A stretch of DNA of 57,679 nt from Clostridiales bacterium (GTDB lineage: Bacteria; Bacillota; Clostridia; Oscillospirales; Oscillospiraceae): positions 21,183 to 78,861 of the forward strand of contig JAHZGF010000007.1 of NCBI GenBank assembly GCA_019420945.1, read 5' to 3'. The position numbers and the translations under genes were made by a program. Positions 9,428 through 17,294 of this stretch are shown here, one piece after another. Positions within the stretch are counted from its first letter, which is position 1; each line of letters opens with the position of its first letter. The notes beneath the pieces are model-generated. The model was given only the letters and a program-made list of their open reading frames with translations, did no database searches and was not told where the DNA came from.

Positions 9428-10645
9428 TTAGTTGGCCGTGCGTAATACGTTCTTGAACAAGGCGGCATACTTGTTCAGGCCGATGCCCTTTGCATACTTT
9501 TCCGTGTATAGTCTCACTGCATTGCCGGACATTTTTTTGCACAGTTCCGGGTCCTGATACAATTGCAAGATATTCTGGGTGAGTTGCACACCATTTCCTA
9601 CATCTGAACATAGCCCGATTTCAGAATACAAAGCATCCTTTGATAAGTAGGAACTCTGTTCCGCAACAGCCAGAATTGGCAAACCGCCCTGGAGATAGCT
9701 ATAATATTTACTGGGGGCACACATACCGGCCAGACCCTGTTCGAGACTGACAACGCCGCAGGAACTGGCAGCGACCGCGTGCTCAAAAGCAGTTCCGGTG
9801 AGGAAATCGTGGATTTTGACATTAGGAAGCCGTTCTGCCGCCTGTCGGACTGACGGCATCTTGTTTCCGTGACCGGCAATTAAAAATTTGATATTCGTGT
9901 GATCCGCCAATTGGTTCATTGCATGAATCAAGGCTGTTTCATCCTGACAGATACCAATATTGCCAAAGTAGGCAACGATAAAGTCCTCATCTGTATATCC
10001 CAGTTCAGCCCGTGCTGCGGACTTACTGCCAGCTGTTGCTTCATGCGCCCAATTGGAAATGGTGACAACGCGATTCGCAGAAAGCTCAGGCCGATGGTCA
10101 AGAAGGTATTCCCGCATCTCATCGGTCAATGCAACAACGGATTCGGCGCGTTGGAAGAGACTTTTGTTGATTCGCTGCATCACGCTTGAAACGGTGCTGC
10201 CTTCTCTCAGACTACCCGAGGCATAAGCGACTTCCGGATAAACATCGTAGGACACAAAGATGATTTTCGTTTTAAAGAGTCTATTGGCCAAAATTGCAGC
10301 AATGGGAAGCACCGGTGGATTCGAATAGACAATGACCGCTTGGTAGTCCTTAAGTTCAAAAATATGGAGCAAGACCGAAAGTGTAAAAGAAAAATAGTTG
10401 ATCAGTCTGCCGAGCTTACTGCGTCGGTTGAGCTGCATATAGTGAAGCCGGTGAATGGAAACGCCATCCTTCGTCTCTCTAACTGGAACCTCACCGCTGG
10501 TGTTATATTCCCTTGGGTAGCCGCACAAGGCACCGACAGAGTATCCGTTTTGCGCCAAATAACTGGCAGTATCAAAAGGGAGTGTTGCGGAGGAGTTATA
10601 TTCTGGATAGAAAAACTGGCAGAGGAAAAGGATGTCACGTTTCAT
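9428..10645 (-). CDS. Glycosyltransferase, WbuB/WcaI-like (GT4)
   Basis: 405 residues starting MKRDILFLCQFFYPEYNSSA, an N-terminus seen in WbuB-like GT4 enzymes that often transfer fucosamine-type or related amino sugars. The donor domain has VAYFGNIGICQDE, KFLIAGHGNKMPS and a region rich in Gly/Ala around ASSCGVVSLEQGLAG. It sits 60 bp downstream of the priming transferase gene and 13 bp upstream of the next transferase start, so it may add the second sugar. The exact sugar is inference only. Confidence 0.85.
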   Translation of the reverse strand: MKRDILFLCQFFYPEYNSSATLPFDTASYLAQNGYSVGALCGYPREYNTSGEVPVRETKDGVSIHRLHYMQLNRRSKLGRLINYFSFTLSVLLHIFELKDYQAVIVYSNPPVLPIAAILANRLFKTKIIFVSYDVYPEVAYASGSLREGSTVSSVMQRINKSLFQRAESVVALTDEMREYLLDHRPELSANRVVTISNWAHEATAGSKSAARAELGYTDEDFIVAYFGNIGICQDETALIHAMNQLADHTNIKFLIAGHGNKMPSVRQAAERLPNVKIHDFLTGTAFEHAVAASSCGVVSLEQGLAGMCAPSKYYSYLQGGLPILAVAEQSSYLSKDALYSEIGLCSDVGNGVQLTQNILQLYQDPELCKKMSGNAVRLYTEKYAKGIGLNKYAALFKNVLRTAN

Positions 10646-10705
10646 TTTTTCACGATCTCTCTTACTTTTTTCTTATTCCGGTTTAAGAACCCTAACGCGC
10701 AAATA

Positions 10706-11380
10706 TCACCTGGCACCCTCATGAGAAAAAACGATATGTACAGTCTTTAAGAGGCACCTGATATCAAGGATGATGGATTGGCGCTCAATGTATTCCATAT
10801 CGTAGATGATTTTTTCTTCCGGTTTTAGTGAGTATCCGCCGTTTACCTGTGCATACCCGGTCAGCCCCGGCGTGACCAGCAGGCGGTTGGAGAAGCCCGG
10901 AATATATTTCTCAAATTCTCGGTAGAAATAAGCACGCTCCGGCCGCGGGCCGACGAAACTCATGTCGCCGCGCAGGATGTTATAGAGCTGGGGAAGCTCG
11001 TCCAGCCGAGTGCGCCGAAGGATTTGGCCAAAGTGCGTGCATCTTGGATCCTGTTCATCCGCCCACTGGGGGCCGTTTTCCTCCGCATCAAGGCGCATGG
11101 ATCTGAATTTATAGATCATAAACGGCTTTCCATTGATGCCAAGCCGCTCCTGCTTAAAAATCGGAGCGCCTGGTGAGTCTATGGTGACAATCAGTGCAAT
11201 GATCATCATCGGGATTGCCAAAATCAGCAGGCCCAAAAAAGAGCATACTATGTCAAAAACACGCTTCGTTACCAGAAACAGCTTCTTCTGCCGCAGTACA
11301 GGCTTTGCTATCTGAATGATCGCATCGGCAGAGCTTTTCTCTGCCAAACAGCCGGTCGCTGTTGACGCCATATATCCCAC
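10706..11380 (-). CDS. Undecaprenyl-phosphate sugar (priming) transferase
   Basis: 224 residues of the bacterial sugar transferase family (PF02397). One membrane segment (about 45-67, CSFLGLLILAIPMMIIALIV) follows KRVFDI. Conserved blocks are PIFKQERLGINGKPF, YKFRSMR, RRTRLDELPQLYNILRGDMS, FVGPRPE and TPGLTGYAQVNG. It has the catalytic core only, without the N-terminal domain of large WbaP-type enzymes. It would start repeat-unit synthesis by moving a sugar-1-phosphate to undecaprenyl phosphate. It is the first biosynthetic gene of the operon, directly after the TetR-type regulator, as expected for the committing step. Confidence 0.93.
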   Translation of the reverse strand: MGYMASTATGCLAEKSSADAIIQIAKPVLRQKKLFLVTKRVFDIVCSFLGLLILAIPMMIIALIVTIDSPGAPIFKQERLGINGKPFMIYKFRSMRLDAEENGPQWADEQDPRCTHFGQILRRTRLDELPQLYNILRGDMSFVGPRPERAYFYREFEKYIPGFSNRLLVTPGLTGYAQVNGGYSLKPEEKIIYDMEYIERQSIILDIRCLLKTVHIVFSHEGAR

Positions 11381-11415
11381 ATCCCTACACGCTTAATCTC
11401 TAAGTAGCTGCACCG

Positions 11416-12030
11416 TCAGGCCGGTGTTGAGCCAGATGGGATCAAAAGCTCTTCACGAACGTTAGGTACAACAAAGCTGTATATCTGTTCAAATGCCCAC
11501 TGTGTGGTCGCATCATCATCCGGCATTTCACCTCCAAGCACTCTTGCAGCAAAAGACAGCATCGTGTCAAAAACCTGATGAAGTCGCATGTTGACATTGG
11601 CTTCCGGTTTGAAAGTCTGTTCCACCGCTGCAAATAGCTCCTGAAAACATTGGAGATGCTCCTCGTATGCATAAGTGCGGCAATTCGCAGAGTAGTAGTA
11701 TCGAAGGTAAAAGAGGCAGTCGTCCCTCCTTCCAAGAATGAACCTCCAGCTTGCTGACCACAGTTGAAACGCTCTGTCCTTCCATGGAGTATTCTGTATA
11801 TGTATGCCCACGAGGTTTTGCTTGAGAAAATACGCGAAAGCGACATCTTCCATGTGGAAGGCAGCACACAGCAGCGCCTCTTTGCTCTCAAAGCAGTGAT
11901 AGATATATGCCTCGCTCAGGCCAGCTTCTGTTGCGATTGCTTTCGTTGTCGTTTTGTCTAATCCATCCCTGGCCACAACACGAACTGTCCCCTCAATAAA
12001 AGCTTGCTTTGCATTCCGTTCCCTCTTCAT
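11416..12030 (-). CDS. TetR/AcrR-family transcriptional regulator
   Basis: 204 residues. Residues about 8-56 form the TetR helix-turn-helix: TTTKAIATEAGLSEAYIYHC followed by FESKEALL. The C-terminal ligand domain is divergent and gives no clue to the effector. The start at 12030 is preceded by GAGG. It is the first gene of the leftward polysaccharide operon, 35 bp before the sugar transferase gene, so it probably regulates that operon and itself. A motif with repeated GAGTG units at 12066-12080, just upstream, is a weak operator candidate. Confidence 0.9.
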   Translation of the reverse strand: MKRERNAKQAFIEGTVRVVARDGLDKTTTKAIATEAGLSEAYIYHCFESKEALLCAAFHMEDVAFAYFLKQNLVGIHIQNTPWKDRAFQLWSASWRFILGRRDDCLFYLRYYYSANCRTYAYEEHLQCFQELFAAVEQTFKPEANVNMRLHQVFDTMLSFAARVLGGEMPDDDATTQWAFEQIYSFVVPNVREELLIPSGSTPA

Positions 12031-12092
12031 TCGATTACCTCATTTATGGTACATGATGTTATTACTGAGTGAGTGCCCACTATGTTATGTCC

Positions 12093-12134
12093 AAGAAAAA
12101 AGCAAATCATTTTTATTACTGCGAATGATTTGCT
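12093..12134 (-). terminator. Strong leftward terminator/attenuator upstream of tetR
   Basis: An 11-bp perfect stem pairs 12101-12111 (AGCAAATCATT) with 12124-12134 (AATGATTTGCT). On the minus strand it is followed by a run of T. It lies between the left inverted repeat and the first gene of the polysaccharide operon, so leftward transcripts from the invertible segment must pass it to express the operon. On the plus strand no T run follows. Confidence 0.8.
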
Positions 12135-12150
12135 GATCCACAATCGGAAA

Positions 12151-12170
12151 TTTCATGGAGTTTGCCACTC
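12151..12170. repeat. Left inverted repeat of the recombinase cassette (IR-L)
   Basis: TTTCATGGAGTTTGCCACTC is the exact reverse complement of 13608-13627. The site has its own partial dyad, GAGT-TTGCC-ACTC, which is the form of a tyrosine recombinase core site. Confidence 0.92.
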
Positions 12171-12186
12171 TGCTACAAAAGCAAAG

Positions 12187-12213
12187 AAAAAGCCCCGCAC
12201 AGCAAGGCTTTTT
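12187..12213. terminator. Terminator of the recombinase gene (bidirectional)
   Basis: The stem AAAAAGCCCCGC (12187-12198) pairs with GCAAGGCTTTTT (12202-12213); on the minus strand two G-U pairs complete it. T runs occur on both strands. It follows the recombinase stop by about 47 bp and lies inside the inverted-repeat cassette. Confidence 0.72.
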
Positions 12214-12259
12214 CTGATTCGATATCATCTGATAACACTGATTCTTGACTGCGCAGAGA

Positions 12260-13375
12260 TTACATCCCTGCAGCATTCAGCTTTTGCATATTGTCCCTTT
12301 TCAATTCCAGCGAAGAATGCACGTATCGGTCCAGCGTGATTGTGACAGAGGCATGGCCCAGGATTTCGGACAGCGATTTGATCTCAAAGCCGACCTCAAC
12401 GGCACGTGTCGCAAATGTGTGGCGAAGTGTATGAAAATGCACCCCCTCCAGGCCGCATGCCTGCGTGTACTTCTCCAATCGATACTGCAATACCCGTGGT
12501 TCCATGAATGCGTCCGTTCCAGTCAAAACATATGCGGCTGAACTTTGCGGCTTCATGTGCCTGCAAAGCCCAGCCACGTATTCCGTCATAGGGATCGTTC
12601 GCACGGAGGTATCGCTTTTGGGTGAACCGATTACGATTCTCGTTCGAGCATTCTGCGTTACGCTGGTGTCACGCAACCTTTGCAGCGTCTCTACAATTTT
12701 GATTGCTTTATCTCTTGTAGAAACATATTCCCAACGTAACGCGCAGAGCTCACCAATTCGGATGCCTGTACACAACGCCAACAAGATACCGAATCTGCAT
12801 GGATCCAAATCCTTCTGCAGATATGAAATGAAGCGCTCCTGTTCCTCTCTGGACAAAACACGCATTTCCTTTTTTCCTATCTTCGGATAGTTGATCTCCA
12901 CCACGGGAAAGCTTCCTGTGACCTTTGAAGCCGTGAACTTTAAGATCCCGTGCAGCACGACCAAAATATCATGTACGGTTTTTGGCGCAAGCTCATCTTC
13001 AAACTGTAACTCTTTGATAAAGTCATCCATCAGCTCTGGGGTAAATCCCAACGGGCAGCACTCGCCCAGCTTTGGAATGATGTGCTTCTCGACTACTGTG
13101 CTGTATTTGATATATGTCGATTCTTTCACCTTACTTTTCTTTGCGTAAAGCCACCCTATACAATAGGCGGAAAACAGATTTTGAATTCTGGATGTTGGCA
13201 ACGGATTTCCGTTTGCTAACGCCGCTTTGCACTTTTCTGCTTTCTCTTTGGCCTCACGGTATGTTTTTCCATAGCAGTATCCATACTTGATTTTTCCAGA
13301 TAGCTCGCGCCCTTTGCTATAGCGAGCTTCCCAGCGACCATCCCGCCGTCTGAAGATATTCTCACCCTTTGCCAT
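12260..13375 (-). CDS. Tyrosine site-specific recombinase flanked by inverted repeats
   Basis: 371 residues. An N-terminal arm-type domain (GRWEARYSKG, YGKTYREAKEKAEKCK) and a SAM-like core-binding domain precede the catalytic domain. Catalytic residues are visible: R206 (CTGIRIGEL), K253, H315 and R318 (HTLRHTFATR), H341 (LGHASVTITLD) and Y351. It starts at ATG 13375 after AAGGAGG. It cuts and rejoins DNA through a covalent phosphotyrosine. It could be the ICE integrase, but the perfect 20-bp inverted repeats on both sides, with an outward promoter inside, favour a DNA invertase that flips its own segment. Both roles are possible; inversion is the simpler reading of the flanks. Confidence 0.93.
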   Translation of the reverse strand: MAKGENIFRRRDGRWEARYSKGRELSGKIKYGYCYGKTYREAKEKAEKCKAALANGNPLPTSRIQNLFSAYCIGWLYAKKSKVKESTYIKYSTVVEKHIIPKLGECCPLGFTPELMDDFIKELQFEDELAPKTVHDILVVLHGILKFTASKVTGSFPVVEINYPKIGKKEMRVLSREEQERFISYLQKDLDPCRFGILLALCTGIRIGELCALRWEYVSTRDKAIKIVETLQRLRDTSVTQNARTRIVIGSPKSDTSVRTIPMTEYVAGLCRHMKPQSSAAYVLTGTDAFMEPRVLQYRLEKYTQACGLEGVHFHTLRHTFATRAVEVGFEIKSLSEILGHASVTITLDRYVHSSLELKRDNMQKLNAAGM

Positions 13376-13545
13376 TTCGTAATTCCTCCTTGTGCAGTGA
13401 TCATATTGGGTGTGGATCTTATTTTAAATCCATCCAGACTGCCGGTTTGACTGCGCTAAACTTTCAAATCAAGGTATTTCTTCGACAAATATTGCCGTGC
13501 GCTGATAAAATCACACTTTTTTCTTCCATTTCGCCGCTGAGGCAA

Positions 13546-13574
13546 TTGCATTTCAATGTGCAATATGCTATAAT
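13546..13574 (+). promoter_or_regulatory. Consensus sigma-A promoter facing out of the invertible cassette
   Basis: TTGCAT (13546-13551), exactly 17 bp, then TATAAT (13569-13574). It points right, through the right inverted repeat. No gene lies inside the cassette in its direction, so in the present orientation it only drives a transcript of about 110 nt to the terminator at 13654-13690. If the segment were inverted it would face the tetR/polysaccharide operon. Confidence 0.85.
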
Positions 13575-13607
13575 ACGGAAGAAAAAATAGGGTTTAGCTT
13601 TCCCGTG

Positions 13608-13627
13608 GAGTGGCAAACTCCATGAAA
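13608..13627. repeat. Right inverted repeat of the recombinase cassette (IR-R)
   Basis: Exact reverse complement of 12151-12170. Here the site forms a better dyad, TGGAGT-GGCAA-ACTCCA (13606-13622), as expected for two recombinase-binding arms around a short spacer. Confidence 0.92.
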
Positions 13628-13653
13628 ATGACTTGGTAATCTGTTGTAGCTCA

Positions 13654-13690
13654 GGAGATTTTCGCATTGCGGAAATCTCCTTTTGTTTTT
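13654..13690 (+). terminator. Strong rightward terminator just outside IR-R
   Basis: A 12-bp stem pairs 13654-13665 with 13669-13680 (one G-T pair, loop ATT), followed by TTTTGTTTTT. It ends transcripts from the 13546 promoter in the present orientation before they reach the xre gene. Confidence 0.9.
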
Positions 13691-13764
13691 CCAGCCTGCT
13701 GATTCAATAATGTCTTCCGCCGCTATCTCATCTCGCTTTATAAATCGTCGTTCTGCTCTTTTTA

Positions 13765-13792
13765 ATTATATAATGCTCTATAAATAAGTCAA
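13765..13792 (-). promoter_or_regulatory. Leftward sigma-A promoter toward the recombinase
   Basis: On the minus strand TTGACT (13792-13787), 16 bp, TATAAT (13770-13765). It lies outside the inverted-repeat cassette and reads into it, so in the present orientation it could express the recombinase; after inversion it would read antisense to it. Confidence 0.65.
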
Positions 13793-13864
13793 TAGCTCTT
13801 TTTATAGAGCGGATAAAAAATGCCGGGCAAGATATAATTTTATCCAGAAAGGGGCGGCATTTTT
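13775..13864 (+). promoter_or_regulatory. Nested inverted repeats upstream of xre (operator candidates)
   Basis: Three dyads are stacked: GCTCTATAAA/TTTATAGAGC (13775-13784 and 13801-13810), GGATAAAA/TTTTATCC (13811-13818 and 13838-13845) and AAAAATGCCG/CGGCATTTTT (13816-13825 and 13855-13864). The last encloses the ribosome site (AAAGGGG) of xre. A TATAAT occurs at 13833-13838. The first dyad overlaps the leftward promoter, so one regulator could control both directions. Confidence 0.55.
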
Positions 13865-14152
13865 ATGAGCAAGGAAGGCGTTAGCTTTAAGAACAGAGAC
13901 CGTTTTATCCAGCTTGGTATTGCAATTTCAACTCTGCGCAAATTACGTGGTATGTCTCAGGATCAACTGGCAGAGAAGGCTAATATGAGCCGCTCTCATC
14001 TAAGCGCCATTGAAGCGCCTAACATGATCAGAAGCTTTTCCTTGGAGACACTATTCAACCTTGCAGACGCATTAATGATCACACCATCCGATCTTCTCAA
14101 CACATCACTTTTTTCTGAGCAAATCAACGATCTTACGGATTCTGAGAAGTAA
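13865..14152 (+). CDS. Xre-family HTH regulator
   Basis: 95 residues, with an HTH_3 domain over about 14-70: STLRKLRGMSQDQLAEKANM, SRSHLSAIE, then FNLADALMITPSDLLN. It starts at ATG 13865; the ribosome site is AAAGGGG, about 11 bp upstream. It is the only plus-strand gene between the recombinase and the conjugation genes and faces away from the recombinase. Such proteins commonly control excision or transfer of ICEs. The palindromes in front of it suggest autoregulation and control of the leftward promoter at 13765-13792. Confidence 0.88.
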   Translation: MSKEGVSFKNRDRFIQLGIAISTLRKLRGMSQDQLAEKANMSRSHLSAIEAPNMIRSFSLETLFNLADALMITPSDLLNTSLFSEQINDLTDSEK

Positions 14153-14243
14153 CTCTACTACTGTTCTTTCTCTGTGTTAAATCTCCGATAGAGTGAGTCC
14201 TTCTGGGAGGTCCATCATGAACCTCCCCTGGGTCCAGCAAATA

Positions 14244-14278
14244 GGCGCAGTCCTCCCTTGGCGGAGGGCTGCGCCTTT
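14244..14278 (+). terminator. Terminator between xre and the end of the conjugation operon
   Basis: The stem GGCGCAG-T-CCTCC pairs with GGAGG-G-CTGCGCC across the loop CTTGGC, followed by TTTCT. It lies between convergent genes and may serve both. A second hairpin (GGGAGGT/ACCTCCC) lies at about 14203-14226. Confidence 0.7.
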
Positions 14279-14286
14279 CTGCGGCC

Positions 14287-14544
14287 CTACTGCACGGAAT
14301 ACAGATTGGATGTACTGCTGCCGTTATCACGATAGCGCGGGATCTTTTGCAAATATCCGTGCTGCTCCAGATCCGTCAATGCCCGCTTGACCGTGGAACG
14401 GGACAAGCTCATGTCGGACGCAATCGTCTTGATTCCTGGCCAGCATTTGCCCTCGCTGTCTGCGCGGTCACGCAGATACATATAAACTGCCCTCGCTCTG
14501 GAGGGCAGTTCGGTGTCGGCGTAAATTGTTCCAAAGTAACTCAT
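14287..14544 (-). CDS. Small winged-helix DNA-binding protein
   Basis: 85 residues. A winged HTH spans most of the protein: SRARAVYMYLRDRADSEGKC, WPGIKTIASDMSLSRSTVKR, ALTDLEQHGYL and a basic wing. It resembles the HTH_36 type found at the N-termini of plasmid replication initiators, but no initiator part follows. Its start overlaps the virD4 stop by 4 bp, making it the last gene of the mobilisation operon. A role in transcriptional control or as a DNA-processing accessory protein is possible. Confidence 0.78.
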   Translation of the reverse strand: MSYFGTIYADTELPSRARAVYMYLRDRADSEGKCWPGIKTIASDMSLSRSTVKRALTDLEQHGYLQKIPRYRDNGSSTSNLYSVQ

Positions 14545-16361
14545 AGATCCTCCTCACCGTAAGTTTTCATCTGCTTGCCGCCCCTGCGCCGGGGCTTCTC
14601 TACGGCAGGCTCATGGGCAATGCCGCCGCGTCCGGAAACGGCATAGGCTCCACGCATATCTGCATTCTCCGCCTTGCTTGATTGTGGAAGATTTCGCTCC
14701 AGATCCTCACGGTTTGCATAGGCTACCGCGCGATCTGCCCGCTCCGGAACAATATAGGGCTCCTCGAAGGTGATGCCCCATTCCAGAAAAAGCCGCAGGC
14801 GGGTACGCATGGGATGCTGTCCTGTCTTTTGGACAATAAAATTTCCCTTGGGAATAGACTTCAGCTCATCTGGCGTCAGCAGCGGACGTTCCATCATCTG
14901 CAGACTTTGGCTGGGATCGTTTTTTCCACGGCTCACCGATCCGGATAGGACAGTGCGGTTTCCGAGCGCCTTGGATAGCACTTCCGCTGTCTGACTGTTT
15001 GGTGCGAAGCCACCGAAGATGGTATCCTGGCAGTTGTCCTGAATAATTTCACTTCCTTCTTTTCCGTAGTTCTTTTCAAGCTGTGCCAAAGACTGAATGA
15101 TCGGCACCAACGTCAGGTGGCGGGAACGGCCCGCGGAGAACAGCGGAAGGACATCAAAGGGCGGCATGGTGCCGAACTCATCGCAAAACAGTACCACGCG
15201 GCTTTGCAACTTTCCACCGTTTTCATCCGCCACAGCAAACAGTTCACGGCTCAGATTTTGAATCATCAAGCCCGCCATGAAGTTTTTGGTGGTGTCCTCC
15301 TCCGGAAGAATGAGAAAGATGGCAGACTTTTCAGAGGCAAATTTCTCTGCATCAATGGCGCTGTCGAAGCAGAGCACCTGCTCCAGCTCCGAGTCCAGAA
15401 ACGCATTGAGGCGAGAAAGCACCGTGGACATGACAGAGGCCATGGCCTGCTCCGCACTGTTGAGTGCAGCACCTGCAAACCATCTGGCCTTGTGGTCAGG
15501 CGGTAGCTTACTCATCAGGAGCTGGAAGTGACTCTTGCCTTTTACCTTGCTGGGTTCCAGCAGATCCTGCACCAGCTTGAAGACAGAGACGATGTGCCGG
15601 CGTTCCTGTGGATGCTCCTGATCCGGCGGCAGAAACTCCGCCAACATCAGAATGACCGAAGTGAGCAATCCCTCCGCCGCATCATAGAAAAAGGCGTTCT
15701 GTCCGCGATTGCTGTCATCACCATCGGGGTTAACAATGGTTTTGGCAAGAATCTTGGCGTACTTCTCCGCCTTGGCTCGAGCCGCCAGGTTCTTGGGATC
15801 TTTTCTTGCGATATCCATGTAGCGGTTGACCAATGTCAGCAGATTGTTGCCATCTGAGCGAGTGGGATTTCGCAGGTCAATAACAGATACATTGTAGCCA
15901 TAGCAGTTTTTTGCAATCGTACCGTAATTTCGGGCCAGGTCACCCTTGCTGTCCAGCGCCAGCCAACTCATGCCGGAGGCGCAGGCATATTCCAGATTGG
16001 GGTACAGGAAAAATGCGGTCTTGCCAATACCGCTGGCGCCGATCATAAGGCAGTGAATATCATCACTGTCTACCAGTGCGGTGAGCTCCTGTGGTTGCCC
16101 CTTGCAGCCGAGGATCAATCCCTGCTCCGTGGGGAGATTCTGTCCTCTGCGCCACTCTCTGACTTTGAATGGCACATGGGCATAGGCCTGCCTGATTTCC
16201 TTGTCGGTGGCCCATCGGGCTGTACCGTGCTGTCCGTCGCCCACGGTGCGGGATTTGATATTGCCAAGGGTATAGTGATGGGACATCATGGACAGCCCGC
16301 CGATGACAAGGAACATCGCCGCTCCCGCCGCGATCAGGATCCAGATACTTGCGTTCAACAT
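14541..16361 (-). CDS. VirD4/TraG-type coupling protein (conjugative DNA pump)
   Basis: 606 residues. One N-terminal membrane segment (about 4-27) precedes a cytoplasmic ATPase domain. Walker A is GASGIGKTAF (about 109-118), followed by LALDSKGDL. Walker B is VVLFCDEFGTMP (about 390-400), and a conserved SLAQLEKNYG helix follows. The family couples the relaxase-DNA complex to the type IV channel. The short N-terminal part and TraG/VirD4-type motifs fit Gram-positive ICEs. It lies 2 bp after the TOPRIM gene and overlaps the HTH gene, so these are one operon. Confidence 0.95.
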   Translation of the reverse strand: MLNASIWILIAAGAAMFLVIGGLSMMSHHYTLGNIKSRTVGDGQHGTARWATDKEIRQAYAHVPFKVREWRRGQNLPTEQGLILGCKGQPQELTALVDSDDIHCLMIGASGIGKTAFFLYPNLEYACASGMSWLALDSKGDLARNYGTIAKNCYGYNVSVIDLRNPTRSDGNNLLTLVNRYMDIARKDPKNLAARAKAEKYAKILAKTIVNPDGDDSNRGQNAFFYDAAEGLLTSVILMLAEFLPPDQEHPQERRHIVSVFKLVQDLLEPSKVKGKSHFQLLMSKLPPDHKARWFAGAALNSAEQAMASVMSTVLSRLNAFLDSELEQVLCFDSAIDAEKFASEKSAIFLILPEEDTTKNFMAGLMIQNLSRELFAVADENGGKLQSRVVLFCDEFGTMPPFDVLPLFSAGRSRHLTLVPIIQSLAQLEKNYGKEGSEIIQDNCQDTIFGGFAPNSQTAEVLSKALGNRTVLSGSVSRGKNDPSQSLQMMERPLLTPDELKSIPKGNFIVQKTGQHPMRTRLRLFLEWGITFEEPYIVPERADRAVAYANREDLERNLPQSSKAENADMRGAYAVSGRGGIAHEPAVEKPRRRGGKQMKTYGEEDL

Positions 16362-16362
16362 T

Positions 16363-17280
16363 TCACCTCATTTCATTCATAGCAAAGCCCTGAGCGTTTT
16401 CGTCGCTCAGGGTCAGATCGTCATTCCAGTCTTTGTTTTCCGGGATCAGGCGCTCCACGGAATAGCGCACTTCCAACTGCTCTCGCATCCGGCGGCTGGC
16501 CTGATGGCCAGCTTCATCATTATCGAGACAAAGTAGAACGGTGTCGAGCTGCGGCGTTTGCTCCAACATCTGCAATACCGGCTGAATGGATGTTCCACAG
16601 CAGGCCACATAGCTATGCCGCTGCCAGTCCTCCGGATGAATCGTGATATAGGACAACATATCAATGGGCGCTTCAAACACATACAGGCTTCTGTCTGTGC
16701 CGACATGATGGAAGCTGTATCGCGGGTCGCTGCCCTCCACATTCAGACGGAAGGCTTTTCCGTAGCTGTTGGCGCTGCGCTTATGGGCGTGGCGAGGAAC
16801 ACACTCCGCATCCGTGCCGACAAACACGGCGTTGTGATACTCGGCATCTTCATACAGGAGTCCGGCCTTGGCATAGTGCGCCACCACATCTCTTGCGATG
16901 CCGCGATGCTTGATGAGATACGCAAACACTCTGCGCATATCTTTGTTGGCAGGTGGCAGTGCAAATGGTTTCACGGGTTCCTCGGTGCGCTCCCCGGCAG
17001 AAGGATACGCTGTTCCCAGCTCACCGCCCAGCAGCATTGTCACTGCGTCCGGGTAGCTAAGGCCATAGAACCGCTGCACAAAACTGACGGCGTGTCCGCC
17101 TCGCTCCTCCGCATGGTCATACCATTCGTTGCCTCGGACGGTCACGCTGTGGTCACTGGCAAGGCGTTTTTCCCTGCCGGAGGAAAGCAGCTTTTCACCG
17201 CGGCAGCGCAGGAACTCCTCCAGATCCACTGCGGCGGCGCGCTGTTTCTGTTCTTCGGTGAAATGAATATAGCTTGACAT
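16363..17280 (-). CDS. DUF3991/TOPRIM-domain protein, primase-like
   Basis: 305 residues. The N-terminal region (about 10-90) has the DUF3991-type pattern NEWYDHAEERGGHAVSFVQ. The C-terminal TOPRIM domain has the acidic residue in VFEAPIDMLS (E203) and the DxD-type motif LCLDNDEAGHQ (D253, D255), which bind metal. TOPRIM proteins of this type sit next to relaxase genes and may help second-strand synthesis after transfer. I see no clear CHC2 zinc finger or helicase domain, so independent primase activity is uncertain. Confidence 0.88.
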   Translation of the reverse strand: MSSYIHFTEEQKQRAAAVDLEEFLRCRGEKLLSSGREKRLASDHSVTVRGNEWYDHAEERGGHAVSFVQRFYGLSYPDAVTMLLGGELGTAYPSAGERTEEPVKPFALPPANKDMRRVFAYLIKHRGIARDVVAHYAKAGLLYEDAEYHNAVFVGTDAECVPRHAHKRSANSYGKAFRLNVEGSDPRYSFHHVGTDRSLYVFEAPIDMLSYITIHPEDWQRHSYVACCGTSIQPVLQMLEQTPQLDTVLLCLDNDEAGHQASRRMREQLEVRYSVERLIPENKDWNDDLTLSDENAQGFAMNEMR

Positions 17281-17294
17281 GGAGTCCTCCTTTT

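Noticed and set aside
12260..13375. Assigning the recombinase firmly as the ICE integrase
   Set aside because: No attachment-site duplication is found beside it, while perfect inverted repeats flank it; integration and inversion cannot be separated by reading alone, so inversion is preferred but not claimed as certain.
13464..13667. 67-codon minus-strand frame beginning after AAAAGGAG
   Set aside because: The ribosome site is part of the terminator stem and the peptide has no recognisable feature; it would also cross the right inverted repeat. Kept only as a remote leader-peptide possibility.
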